Source: Polytrichum commune (Eukaryota; Streptophyta; Polytrichopsida; Polytrichales; Polytrichaceae). From it: 64,000 bases of DNA. A program made the position numbers and the translations under genes. The stretch spans positions 32,828,440 through 32,892,439 of the forward strand of contig OX485807.1 of assembly GCA_950295325.1 (NCBI GenBank). Direction: 5' to 3'. Positions 1 to 9,424 of the stretch are shown here, piece by piece (position 1 is the stretch's first letter; each line of letters opens with the position of its first letter). The notes under the pieces are model-generated. The model made no database searches. It was not told the DNA's origin and saw only the letters and a program-made list of their open reading frames with translations.

Positions 1-571
1 CAATTGAAGCTAATTCTGCATGTCGATTAGTGGTGTTCGTTTGTCCAACCACCTTGCAGCCCTCATCATGCCCCTGCACACCACGCCCTTCATCAAGATC
101 CTTAACCTTGCTCTCAAATAGCCACTTCCACCCAAACCTTACAACTTACAAAACTCTACCTTCCTTTGTATAAGGCACGTGGGCCTTGTGTGGTCGCTCT
201 TCTTAATCAAAGGCCTACACTTTGTGTGGTATATGGCAAGGCTTGCGGTTAAATAAGGCCACCACCCAAAAGACATGTGTTGCAATGAGATTGGACTACC
301 ATGCTCAATATATAGACACCATTCTAAAGTTAATTTGAACACGAATGGGAAGGTCTATGTGAACATTTTAAGAATAGGGACCACACAAGACCCGTATGCC
401 TTATACAAAGGAAGGCAATGTTGCCTATATTTGTGTGGTGTATGGGAAGGTTTGGTATTGAGAACAGGCACCCAAAAGACATGTTCCAATATATAGACTA
501 GGTTCAATAATGAACATAATAGGGAGGGCCTATATGAGCACTGCGGGAGTACTCTTTAAATGCTCATATAG
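1..571. repeat. Non-genic repeat-rich DNA with inverted repeat
   Basis: No credible gene. A ~36-bp inverted repeat is formed by 160-195 and 379-414 (left arm begins CTTCCTTTGTATAAGGCACG). A second, 13-bp pair (GCCTATATGAGCA) lies at 528-540 and 561-573. The phrase CACCCAAAAGACATGT recurs near 265 and 470. These look like degraded MITE-type sequences. Confidence 0.6.
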
Positions 572-783
572 GCTAATTTCCTCCGATACATGGGTGGTTG
601 ACTTAATTAAAAAATTGAAAGAATTTTTTTCCGGAAGCGAAAATTTCAAGTGCTACAAGGACATTTGTCGCTGATTGAACTCGTTGGACAAATGTCCTTG
701 TAGCACTTGAAATTTTCGCTTCCGGAAAAAATTCTTTCAATTTTATAATTAAGTCAACCACCCATGTATCGGAGGAAATTAGC
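572..783. repeat. Long near-perfect hairpin (foldback MITE-like)
   Basis: Left arm 572-669 and right arm 687-783 are reverse complements over about 97 bp with only a few differences, mainly in the A-tracts. They are separated by a 17-bp loop (670-686). No ORF is inside. I found no clear target-site duplication. The arms are much better matched than those of the other MITEs here, so it is young or maintained. Transcription through it would give a long double-stranded RNA stem of the kind Dicer-like enzymes process; whether it is transcribed cannot be seen. Confidence 0.85.
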
Positions 784-2090
784 TTCTGGTGAATTGTGAT
801 GTTTGTTTGGAAATTTAAACAGTATCCTTGGCAGAGTCCCTCAACCGCATGCAGGATAACTTCAAGGGCCTCTAGACTGTAACAGCGACAATGGCGTGGA
901 CTCGATTTACATCACATGATGCCATATTCAAAATCGAAGTGTCACATGCATCGGAGCAATGCAATTCCAATTTCAACATTAAACATGCAAACTCCCGAAG
1001 TAAAACTTCAAAAAGTCTATTCGGACAGAACCCAAAACCCCAAGGGTGAGAATTCCGTCTCTGTGTCCTTACCTGAAGCCAGTACTGTCCAACAAGGCTT
1101 CCCAACACTCCAGGTCCCACCACAAGCAAGTCACTCTCCGCAACTCCACCTTCTGCCGGATTCCCTCTCATTTCATCTGCATACTACAAAATCCCAATTA
1201 GCCAAAACCCAAAATCTTAAAATCCCAAAAAACAAAAGTACAAAACACAATGGTAAACCTGCATAAGGTAAACGTCCCTAAGTCCAACATACCAACGATC
1301 TGAATACCTATATTTGAGTGGTATATGGTTAAAAGACATCGTCATGTATCTACAGCAAGATTGGACTATGTGCTCAAATTATGGTAATCCATTCAAAGTT
1401 CAGCAGTCACCATCATGGGGCCTATATGACCATTTAATGAGCCCCCCCGAAATTCTTCACTTTGATTCGAGAATGCTCCGCAAATTATTATGAGACCAAA
1501 TAATTACGGCTACGGGCACGATTTGGATTTTCCAATTATCTCGCTCGTACTTAAACATTGTGATGTGTTTCACGTCCTACACGAAGTGGGTGCAGACAGA
1601 AAAAAGTATCCGAATAATACACACCAATCTTACTACAAAACCTCTATCAGCCAAAACCCACAACCCAGAAAGAAATCAAGTAACTGAAACACAATGCGTG
1701 TCCGAGATTGAATTGGGCAGGGTCGTACACAGGTCGGTTGAGGCCCCAGCGCGGACTGCCATTGAATCCTGCATCCTCCCAAGCCCTCCAACGTGGTTGC
1801 AAGAACCAGGTGCAGAATTATGGCGAGGGAGACGAAGAGAAATGGAATTGGAATGGTAGAAGGTGGCATGTGGGAGGGAGAGCAGAGTGTTGGAAATGTG
1901 GGAGTGACTTTGAGGTGCGAGAGAGGGAGGAGGGAGAGAGGAGACCACAGCCATAGCCATGGTGGAAGAAGAAGGGAAGGGAAAGGGAAGGGAAGGGGAG
2001 GGGATGAGGTGGGCAGTGTAAGAGATTTCTCTCATTCCCTTGGGCTTGTGACATCATCATGCAAGTTTTGTTGCCCATATATTAAGCTAA
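784..2090. other. Non-genic stretch, no supported gene
   Basis: The open frames here overlap on both strands and show no domain or codon-like conservation. The GA-rich part 1957-2087 resembles 10033-10195 as a diverged direct repeat. Both end in a TTGTGACATCAT...TTGCCCAT block just outside the left end of the 2091-9424 element and beyond its right end. Confidence 0.5.
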
Positions 2091-2720
2091 GGGCCTGTTT
2101 AGACTACAGTGAAGAAGTGCACGGGTCAAGAATTCTAGAAGAATGGAACAATATGATTGATCTCGGAACGGGTTCTTCATTGGCTGGGGTTTACACTATG
2201 ATTAAGAACTTCAAGCATGGATGAAAAATGACAGGAATATCAACATGGCAAGATTTTTTTTGTTAGGGGAGGTTCTCTAGTGAGTTCTATGGAGTTCTTT
2301 GAGCAACCTCAAACCCTCGGACAAGAAACTTGATCTTTGGAGAACTCCTCTAGCAAAATATGTTGCCATGTTGGCAACCATTTCATTTTTTTTTCATCCA
2401 TGCTTGAAGTTCTCCAGACCTTGGACAACTAACCAACTAATTCAATTATTAGTTAACTTGTTGCCTTTCGTAACTATAGTTGTTCGTTGTTTGACTTTCC
2501 AAAAAATGTAGTTAACTATAGTTGTTCTAAATTTAGCCTGCTAAAAAATCTAGTTAAGTATAGTTATATATATATCAAGTTAACTAAAGTTGAGCGCAAC
2601 ATGTTCACGGAAGTTTTATGTAGTGTTGAAGTGTCACTAGTGTGTATTTGTGTCGGTGGTGTACATAGAAGTTGTTCCAGAGCCATTAGAAAAGTTATCA
2701 GGCCTTTAAGAGGCCTCCAA
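2091..2720 (+). repeat. Left terminal inverted repeat of two-gene transposon
   Basis: Aligns by eye with the reverse complement of 8995-9424. Matching blocks include GTTTAGAC, GAAGAAGTGCAC, CAATATGATT, GGGTTCTTCA and GGGTTTACACTATG. Farther in lie TAGTTAACTATAGTTGTTC and CATTAGAAAA.TTAT.AGGCC. The left copy carries an extra stretch (about 2220-2400) that the right copy lacks. The right copy lies at 8995-9424. Confidence 0.7.
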
Positions 2721-3030
2721 TATTCGTACCCAATGGAGCCTATGTGCAGAGCCTGCCCGTGGCTACATCAAGAACGTATGACGTGGAAGGCAGTTGTACA
2801 GGTATGATTATCCATCGAATGAGAAAGTGGGATTTAGGCGCCAAGAAGCCTTGTGCGCTTACATTGTTTTGAAGTGTCAATGTTTCGCGCGCTTCTGTGG
2901 TTTCATTGTCTTTCTGACCGCTCTTCTTTTTCTATGTGTTTTTCTATGTGTCGCTTCTCTTTGCCAAGGAATTTTGCCAGGTTTAGGTTTGCTTCTAGGA
3001 ACTCTCTGGTTCTCTACTTCTGTTTCGGCA

Positions 3031-4817
3031 ATGGCTATCGGAGCGATTGAGTCAGTCAGTATTGAAAATATTTCTGAAGCAGGAGTTAGGGTTTCATTGA
3101 GAGTAGAAATTAATTCGTGGGTTTCTCTTAGGCCTAGAAAAAAGGGAGGGCACGCAAAGGATGCGGCAAGGCACGGTGGTGCATATAGCATTGAAGGATC
3201 TTATAAGGCAAAGATTTCGGGATTCCGCATGAGTCCAGGATGCAAAGGCGTTTCGGCAGTGCAAGTGCAACACGCATATCAGCGCCGTCAACTGGACTTA
3301 GATCCCATAGTCTTAATTGGGCTAGGCGCCGTAAACTGTAAGTTAGAAGCTTCGTTTCCTTACAGCATGCTTATTATTGTATTGTTAACTTTTTTTCCCT
3401 TCAAACATTGAGGGTTCTGTATATTGTTTATCTTGGCAGACTTTTGATGGCTCGAATTCTCTCTACTCCCTGAGTTCTCCTAATGTCGTTCACTTTTTTT
3501 TCTTGTCAATCAGTATGTAGACTGGTTCTCACCTTCTTCAGTCAGTTTCTCGTTTTGTCCGATTCTATATTGGTGATGAAGTTGTGAGTTCCGTGCATAT
3601 GAATGGTAGTGCATGTAAATTATTAGTTCAGAATTAGCGTCGTGACAAGAACAACGGTACCAGTCATGCTACTGTGCAGCTGTGGAATGAACTCCCATGA
3701 CATCACCAGTAGCTACTCTTTGCTGCAGTAGAACTCATATGGCATTTTGTTAAATGTTGTGGAACTTATCATTGCCATGCCTCGGTGGGCTCTGAGCTAA
3801 ATTCTATCGAAAATGTGTGCTCCTGAATCTCATAATTATGTCTCCTTCGTTTCCTTACAGCATGTTTATTATTGTATTGTTAACTTTTTTCCCTTCAAAC
3901 ATTGAGGGTTCTGTATATTGTTTATCTTGGCAGACTTGTATTTGAGTGACTTCAAAGATTGGGTACACCCAGAGAGCATCATTGGAGTTATTGTGGTTCT
4001 TCATGCTGAGATTGGAGAGCGTACTCGAGGGGTCAGGTCACATGCGGAGCTCTTAAGGGACAATGTTTTCTTTTATAATGCTACATACATACCAAGATCA
4101 AATTCTTTGACTTTTGGGACAGTGATCCCAATTCCACTTCCTGGACTCGAATCAGCTGAATGGCCGTTGCCAGATATGTATACAACAGAAGTTTTTCGGG
4201 CCAGATTTCGCACAGAGTTTCAATCTGCAATGAGGCCTACTACCGGCAGCAAACAGACACATTTCTCATGCTTTCTACCTATTCACGTCTTTGTTGATCT
4301 GTTTGTTGTAGCAAGTTCAAATGTTACAAGAAAGCCAACAATGTTTGTTTTCAAACCTGTGAAAAAAGAACTCACAGATTCCTTGATGGATCAAGGATGG
4401 AATATTAAAGTTTCAATAGGCGTTGATCACATCAAATGCACAGTTGATTCTACTTCACTGGTATTCCGTTATCACATTGGTAGGTCAATTCTATACACAA
4501 ACTTTGTGTACAATCGAGAAAGGCAAGTTGGTCTTAATAAATGGCAGGCTATGGATAATTTTGAGCCTGAAGTTATTGTGACTATCCAGTGCGAGATGGG
4601 AGACATGTGGAGCCAAGAGCTGGAAGTTGGAATGTCGTGGTCCCTGTCAGATGTGAGAAAAGAATTAGAAGTGTATTTGGGAAGTGATATTGAGTTTAGG
4701 CTTGCGATCATTGATTGTAACAGAGCGAATTTAGTCAACTACAGAAACGAAAAGAAGAAGTTTGTTGTAGACTTGTTACCACCAAAAAAACTTCGCCTTA
4801 TAGAAAAATTAGCTTAG
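3031..4817 (+). CDS. Unknown protein, partner gene of the transposase
   Basis: Two exons, 3031-3337 and 3934-4817, joined at donor GTAAGT and acceptor CTTGGCAG, give about 396 residues starting MAIGAIESVSI. I do not recognise the family. The protein is mixed alpha/beta in appearance with no signal peptide or clear membrane span. It contains a basic patch (RPRKKGG, near residue 35) and ends in a conserved-looking segment (WSLSDVRKELEVYLG) followed by a basic C-terminus. I see no kelch repeats, so it is not an obvious RAG2 homologue. It converges on the transposase-like gene with about 0.5 kb between stop codons, and both lie within the same TIRs, so a role in transposition or regulation is inferred. 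The frame is intact, unlike its neighbour. The last ~95 bp of the intron, including the acceptor, are duplicated upstream. Confidence 0.6.
3350..3940 (+). repeat. Duplicated intron 3' end (two ~95-bp direct copies)
   Basis: About 95 bp ending in TTTATCTTGGCAGACTT occurs at about 3350-3444 and again at 3846-3940, nearly identical. Each copy carries a polypyrimidine tract and a CAG acceptor. Splicing to the upstream copy would give TAC TTT TGA, an immediate stop. The downstream copy keeps the frame open for 294 codons. Confidence 0.85.
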
Positions 4818-5338
4818 TTGATCAAGATGTTAAATTCTTGATATGTTGATCAAGATGTTCATCTTAATATGTTTCTCATGGTCATCCACTTCAATAAGTT
4901 TGTAGCAATGCAGATTGTCGTTCATGATCACTCTTTGCATCACAAATCACCTGGCTGTTTGTTTAGAGCTTGCTCTAAATTTTGCACGTCAAGTGTGTAA
5001 GTGTGTAAGAGTCAACTTGTTAGTTGCACGTCAAGTGTGTAAGAGTCTGTATTTGTAATCACGAGAACCAGGCTAAACAACAACAAAATGGTACAACAAG
5101 ATGCGTTATATGCGCGCGTTAGATGTTGTCAAGGGGTCTTCACAACTTCCCTCATCAGACACATTCTTTCAAACGATGGAGAGTTTACAAAATGGCCTAG
5201 GATAGTTCCATTTGATCAGCTTACCAGTCTGGCGGTCTCCCTATCAACATCCAACTAATAAACCCAGGCCTAGAACTTCAAGTAGAACGTCGCAGTACAC
5301 CTGGGGCGCGAACATATTAAGCTTAGTTGATCAAGATG
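4818..5338. other. Convergent intergenic region of the transposon
   Basis: Lies between the two stop codons of the convergent pair. It holds short direct repeats (CACGTCAAGTGTGTAAG twice near 4985-5042, and TTAGTTGATCAAGATGTTAAA at about 4813 and 5322). No ORF is supported. Confidence 0.5.
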
Positions 5339-8300
5339 TTAAACACTATTGTTGCTTGTGCATGCTTCTTCAGTGATTGGCAACCACTTGCTGCCTTGGC
5401 GTCGACACTTGGATCTCCATGCTGCACTGTGAGCAGTTGCACTAGATCGTAAGGAAGCCTCCCGCCTTGCAGCTATTGCTAGCTCGGCTTCTAGAGTGTC
5501 GAATTCATTCACAGGAATCTGAGTATCTTTATTTCGAAATCTATGGGCTATAATCCGGTACCAATGTTGAAAAATTTGTACCAAAGGACTCTTCTTCACT
5601 CTACCTCCTGAGTGTTGGGTGTGGCGTTGGTAGGCAGTCTTAGCGGCATGATGACTATTTTCCACTCCCTGACAGCTCCATACTGCTAGAGAACCATATT
5701 TCTCTACAAAAAACACAGCATGTCGTACTAGAACATGTTGTTTGACAAGTGAGGTGATATAGTTAGATATGATTAGTGAGGTGATAATATTAAACAACAT
5801 GTAATATACTTATATAATCGAGCATATAGCAACAGAGCTCTCTATTAGTACACCGTTTGTTGTTCAAGGCACATTTCCATACCTAAGATGAATTATAGCT
5901 GATTTGCACTCTTACACTGAGGAGACACTTTGACAGGCAGACGTACCATACAGACATGAAGTTGTGGAAACGTACCATATAATGAGTCACATGTTGCTCT
6001 CCGAAGCATTTCACAAATAGCCTACCCCATGCTTCAACCTTCTGTTTGAAATCTGCAGCTGATTGATTCTCTTGCAATCTCAGACCTTGGCAATAAGGCC
6101 GGAGTTCATCTAATAACCTCCAGAGCTCAAGCCGGTCTCTTTTATCTTGGCCCCTATTAGCAAAATTTTGCTCTGCATTCACTACATCAACATATAACTT
6201 TCGTGGTGTAGATCCTGTAATCGTTTCAGGATTGAGCTTGAAAAGCTTCATAGCATGAGGTCCACTGAAGGAACATTTGTTTGGAATGTTATTACACTTC
6301 CCTGACAAGTCCTCGTCTTTAAACATAATGACATTGCCACCGTGGGCTCCAGTGAGTGATACGGCTTTCTGCATCTTGATAATGGCCTCCTTCTGTCGTG
6401 CTTCATTTCGTATCACCCACACTTGCATGAAGTGCAGATGCACAAGCTTCTCTATGATTCGATTCAGACAATGGAGTGTACATATGTGCACACGGTCTAA
6501 GGGGATGGGCAACACAGGCTTCCACCGCTCGTGTCCAATTGTTGGACTTGCATCAATTGTGTTGGAAAACATGCCATGACTCCATGAGTACTTCTGTTTT
6601 TCCTTCATTACTGTCTCAGCTTGCTCGATCGTTCCTATCATTGACTTACATCGTTGTTGATTGCAGTATATGCAACTAAATGGGTTGTTTGCTCCCATTG
6701 AAAGGCCATACATGCATTTCACTGTTTTCATGTCGGCTGCCATGTGTCATTCGACTTTGAATGAACCTATTCCTGCAACTTCAAGCATTTGTCCTCTCTC
6801 TTGCTTATCTATCAATGATGGTATTTTAGTTTGGGAGAACACCCAACTTAGTATCTTATGCGACTCTTTAGGAATCTGAAATGCAGCAATAGGCCAGACT
6901 TCTCTTTCGCTCTGCACTGAAAAATATTTCTCACTTTTAGGATCTATACTACTGTCAAGGGCTCTATTCATCAGTGTTAAAGAGACTCTCTCAAACTTTT
7001 GAGCATGCACAACTTCTGCTTCATCGAGCTTAATACAGAACATGAGTGGATTCCTGTTCAGCTCTACAATAAAAAAATTTAAACAACATGTCAAAAACTT
7101 ATATTCAATGATGCACAAATCAATGAGATTGAAGTGAACATGCAGCTTCATTTCCAACTCTAATATAAACTCTTGAAGGTGAACATGAACTCATGAAGAG
7201 CTGTGATACATACCTTCAATTGTGATGCCATATAGTTCAACCATTGTGCGTTGCACTTGCTCCACATCAGCAAAAATGTTGTTGTATTGATTCAAGGAAA
7301 CGATGACAGAGTCTTTCTCCTTAGATTTAGTTGGTAGTGGAAATGTGTTTGATTCAGTCAACGAGTAGTAATCACCAATGAACTCTGCTAACTTTAGATT
7401 GAGCATTTGTCTGGTTTTGGACACTCTGAAAGGCCTTGGAAGGCAACCTATTCGCAAACCTCTGTTTGACACCTTTACAGCACTTTGGAAACGTTTGTAA
7501 AGAGCAGCGTAGCCATTCTGTGTGATGCCATTATAGTCCATTGTTTCGACAATTTCCTCTGGACCAATGCTCTCTCCAATCTTGTCCATATATTCATTTG
7601 CAATTCCGACTCCTACTTTGTTCATTCTTGTTGTTTTGCAGATTGCAGATACTTCATTTACTGACAACATATTTGCAAGGACCTTCCCTGTTTCAGCTTG
7701 TTTTTCATGACTACCACAAAGACGCCGTCGAGATCCAGTTTCGGAATTCTGACTGCATATTTTTGTTAATGTGGTTGGCGCTATGATCGCCCTGGCCAAT
7801 CTCATTGTTCTTTTTGCTTGACCCCCTCCTGGAGCGAGATCGCATAGATCTTTGCGTGGTCTAACTATACTACGATACCCGAAAGGCGTTCGAATCAATT
7901 TTCCAATTTTTGCTTCTCGCCGTCTCAAAGTCGCCTTGGTTCTTTTGAGTTGTCCCTGAATTAATTTGAATTTCTCTTCATTTTGCTCCTTCTCACTTTC
8001 GATCAATATCCACAAGTCTAATTCAACTTGAAAGCGATCTTCTGCACTTTGTGATTCAATAGCAGTGAAATTGCGGATACGCTCTTCGTGATCAAACTGC
8101 ATGGCAGAATATTCTTCTCTCAACGTAGACAACTCGCCTCTCAAAGAATCGGTGGTTACAAGGACCTCTCTACTTTGCTGAACTATGCTCTCACGTGATT
8201 GAATTTCGGAACAAGCGAAGTTAAGTAGTCGATTCTTTTCCTCAACATCATTTGTCAATCGTAGAATATGCTCACGAAGTGCTTGTATCTCTCTCTTCCC

Positions 8301-8612
8301 TTCATCAATTTTGAACAACATTGTACTGTCAAGTGAGCATAAACTTTCTACATAGCCTAAGAGACCGTTTTTCCCCTCTCCAACATATTCTAGTAATTGG
8401 CTGACGCTTCGAAAACAAGGTCGTTTATCCAAAACAGGGTGCTTGGGATAAAGAGATCCATCAGTCCAAAGGTCAATACATGTAGCTCCCGCCTCTCTTA
8501 ATGCTGGAAACTCTGACTTGTGAGTTTGTTCATGCAACATGCGACTGCGATTTATCAATGGTGCATATTTAGAACCGATGGTAGCAGATAGTTTATAAGG
8601 TTTGTCTACCAT
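5339..8612 (-). pseudogene. RAG1/Transib-like DDE transposase, broken copy
   Basis: Three exons: 8612-7214, 7063-5976 and 5737-5339. Phases agree (1399 + 1088 nt = 829 codons, then 133 codons). The product would be about 961 residues. The N-terminal half has a coiled-coil-like stretch (about residues 85-230). The catalytic half has D480 (CIKLDEAEVV), D577 (AADMKTVKCMYGL), CIYC at 597-600, H830-x4-H835 and E855 in GSLAVWSCQGVENSHH. Mouse RAG1 has D600, D708, C727/C730, H937/H942 and E962. The spacings compare as D-C 20 versus 19, H-H 5 versus 5 and H-E 20 versus 20. A strand/helix segment, WPIAAFQIPKESHKIL, sits where RAG1 has its own PLCLML-type strand. Lesions: an in-frame TGA at 6749-6747 (codon 572, five codons before D577; CGA to TGA fits) and AA instead of AG before exon 3 (5738-5739). 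Other DDE families with CxxC/HxxxxH are alternatives. Confidence 0.75.
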
Positions 8613-8814
8613 TTTTTAACCAAAAAAATACTATCAATCCAAAATTTGACAGACACAAATGCTACAGTGTACTGCACAATCACGCTGCAAAAGCATCACG
8701 CCAAATCTAAAACCATACAGACTAGCAGACGCTGCTCTTCATGACACACAAAATGCCACGAAAAGAAAATGGAACCGCATGAAAAGAAAAGGTCTGTTCA
8801 TGGATAGAATTGGA

Positions 8815-8947
8815 GCGGGAAAAATGGAGCGGGAAAGTTGACGACATGATGACGTGTGACAGGCGCATGGGCATGACAGTGAGCATGGGCAGCTTCTTTG
8901 AACTTCCCGCTCGATGACCGCCCATTCTTGGAGGGGAATATTCCCGC
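8815..8947. promoter_or_regulatory. Cluster of four E2F-like sites upstream of transposase
   Basis: GCGGGAAAA at 8815-8823 and GCGGGAAA at 8829-8836 on plus, and TTCCCGC at 8904-8910 and 8941-8947 (the same motif on minus). They lie 200-335 bp upstream of the transposase start at 8612. The plant E2F consensus is TTTSSCGC-like, so S-phase-linked transcription is a plausible inference. Sites at 8829-8838 and 8902-8912 also form an inverted pair. Confidence 0.45.
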
Positions 8948-8994
8948 TTGCCCGCCCATTCCTAGAGGCACATTGTCAGGATTTGATCAAAGGA

Positions 8995-9424
8995 CCAAGG
9001 CCTTCTCCAGGCCTCATAATTTTTCTAATGCAAGCACTATGAATGATTGTATAAAGGTGTTTCTTGATGATCTTCAATGGCCCAAGCATATTAAAGACCC
9101 TCAACTAAAGCAAATCAAGAGGTGAACTTCTTCGAATATATAATAATACTTGGAATTTTTCTAGTTAACTATAGTTGTTCTTCACATTGGTTTGAGATTT
9201 TTCTAGTTAACCATATATAGTCGTTCCCTGAAATGTATTGAAAAAAATATAGTCAAATATGGTTATTATAGCAATTGTCCAAGGTCTGAAGTTCTCCACC
9301 ATAGTAGTCTTGGCCATAGTGTAAACCCTGGCTCGTGAAGAACCCATGTCGTAGCTAATCATATTGTTGCATTCCCCTTAAATTCTTGATCGGTGCACTT
9401 CTTCATCATTGTCTAAACTAGCCC
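8995..9424 (-). repeat. Right terminal inverted repeat of two-gene transposon
   Basis: Reverse-complement counterpart of 2091-2720. The outermost bases are GTCTAAACTAGCCC at 9411-9424. Two TAGTTAACTATAG-type motifs near 9160-9215 match those inside the left repeat. Confidence 0.7.

Larger units (their letters stand above)
2091..9424. mobile_element. Two-gene DNA transposon with RAG1-like transposase
   Basis: Long imperfect terminal inverted repeats bound the element. The left end starts GGGCCTGTTTAGAC at 2091. The right end, read on the minus strand from 9424, starts GGGCTAGTTTAGAC. Similarity continues inward for several hundred bases, to roughly 2720 on the left and 8995 on the right, with insertions on the left side. 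It includes a shared GGGTTTACACTATG block and repeated TAGTTAACTATAG motifs. The flanks are TAA (2088-2090) and AAA (9425-9427), so a 3-bp TAA duplication with one change is possible. Inside are two convergent genes: an unknown protein on plus (3031-4817) and a transposase-like protein on minus (8612-5339). Convergent two-gene architecture inside TIRs is also known for ProtoRAG. The ends are not the CACAGTG/CACWATG type of RAG/Transib, so the superfamily is open. The alternative is a PIF-type element that captured two genes. Confidence 0.7.

Noticed and set aside
916-1266. 116-codon plus-strand frame
   Set aside because: Overlapped by an antisense frame of similar length, with low-complexity Ser/Gln/Pro content and no domain; not supported.
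1676-2224. Several overlapping frames in the GA-rich stretch
   Set aside because: They arise from purine-rich low-complexity DNA open in many frames.
3031-4817. Idea that the partner gene is a RAG2 homologue
   Set aside because: No kelch repeat pattern or PHD finger is visible. Only its position and orientation resemble RAG2-like genes.
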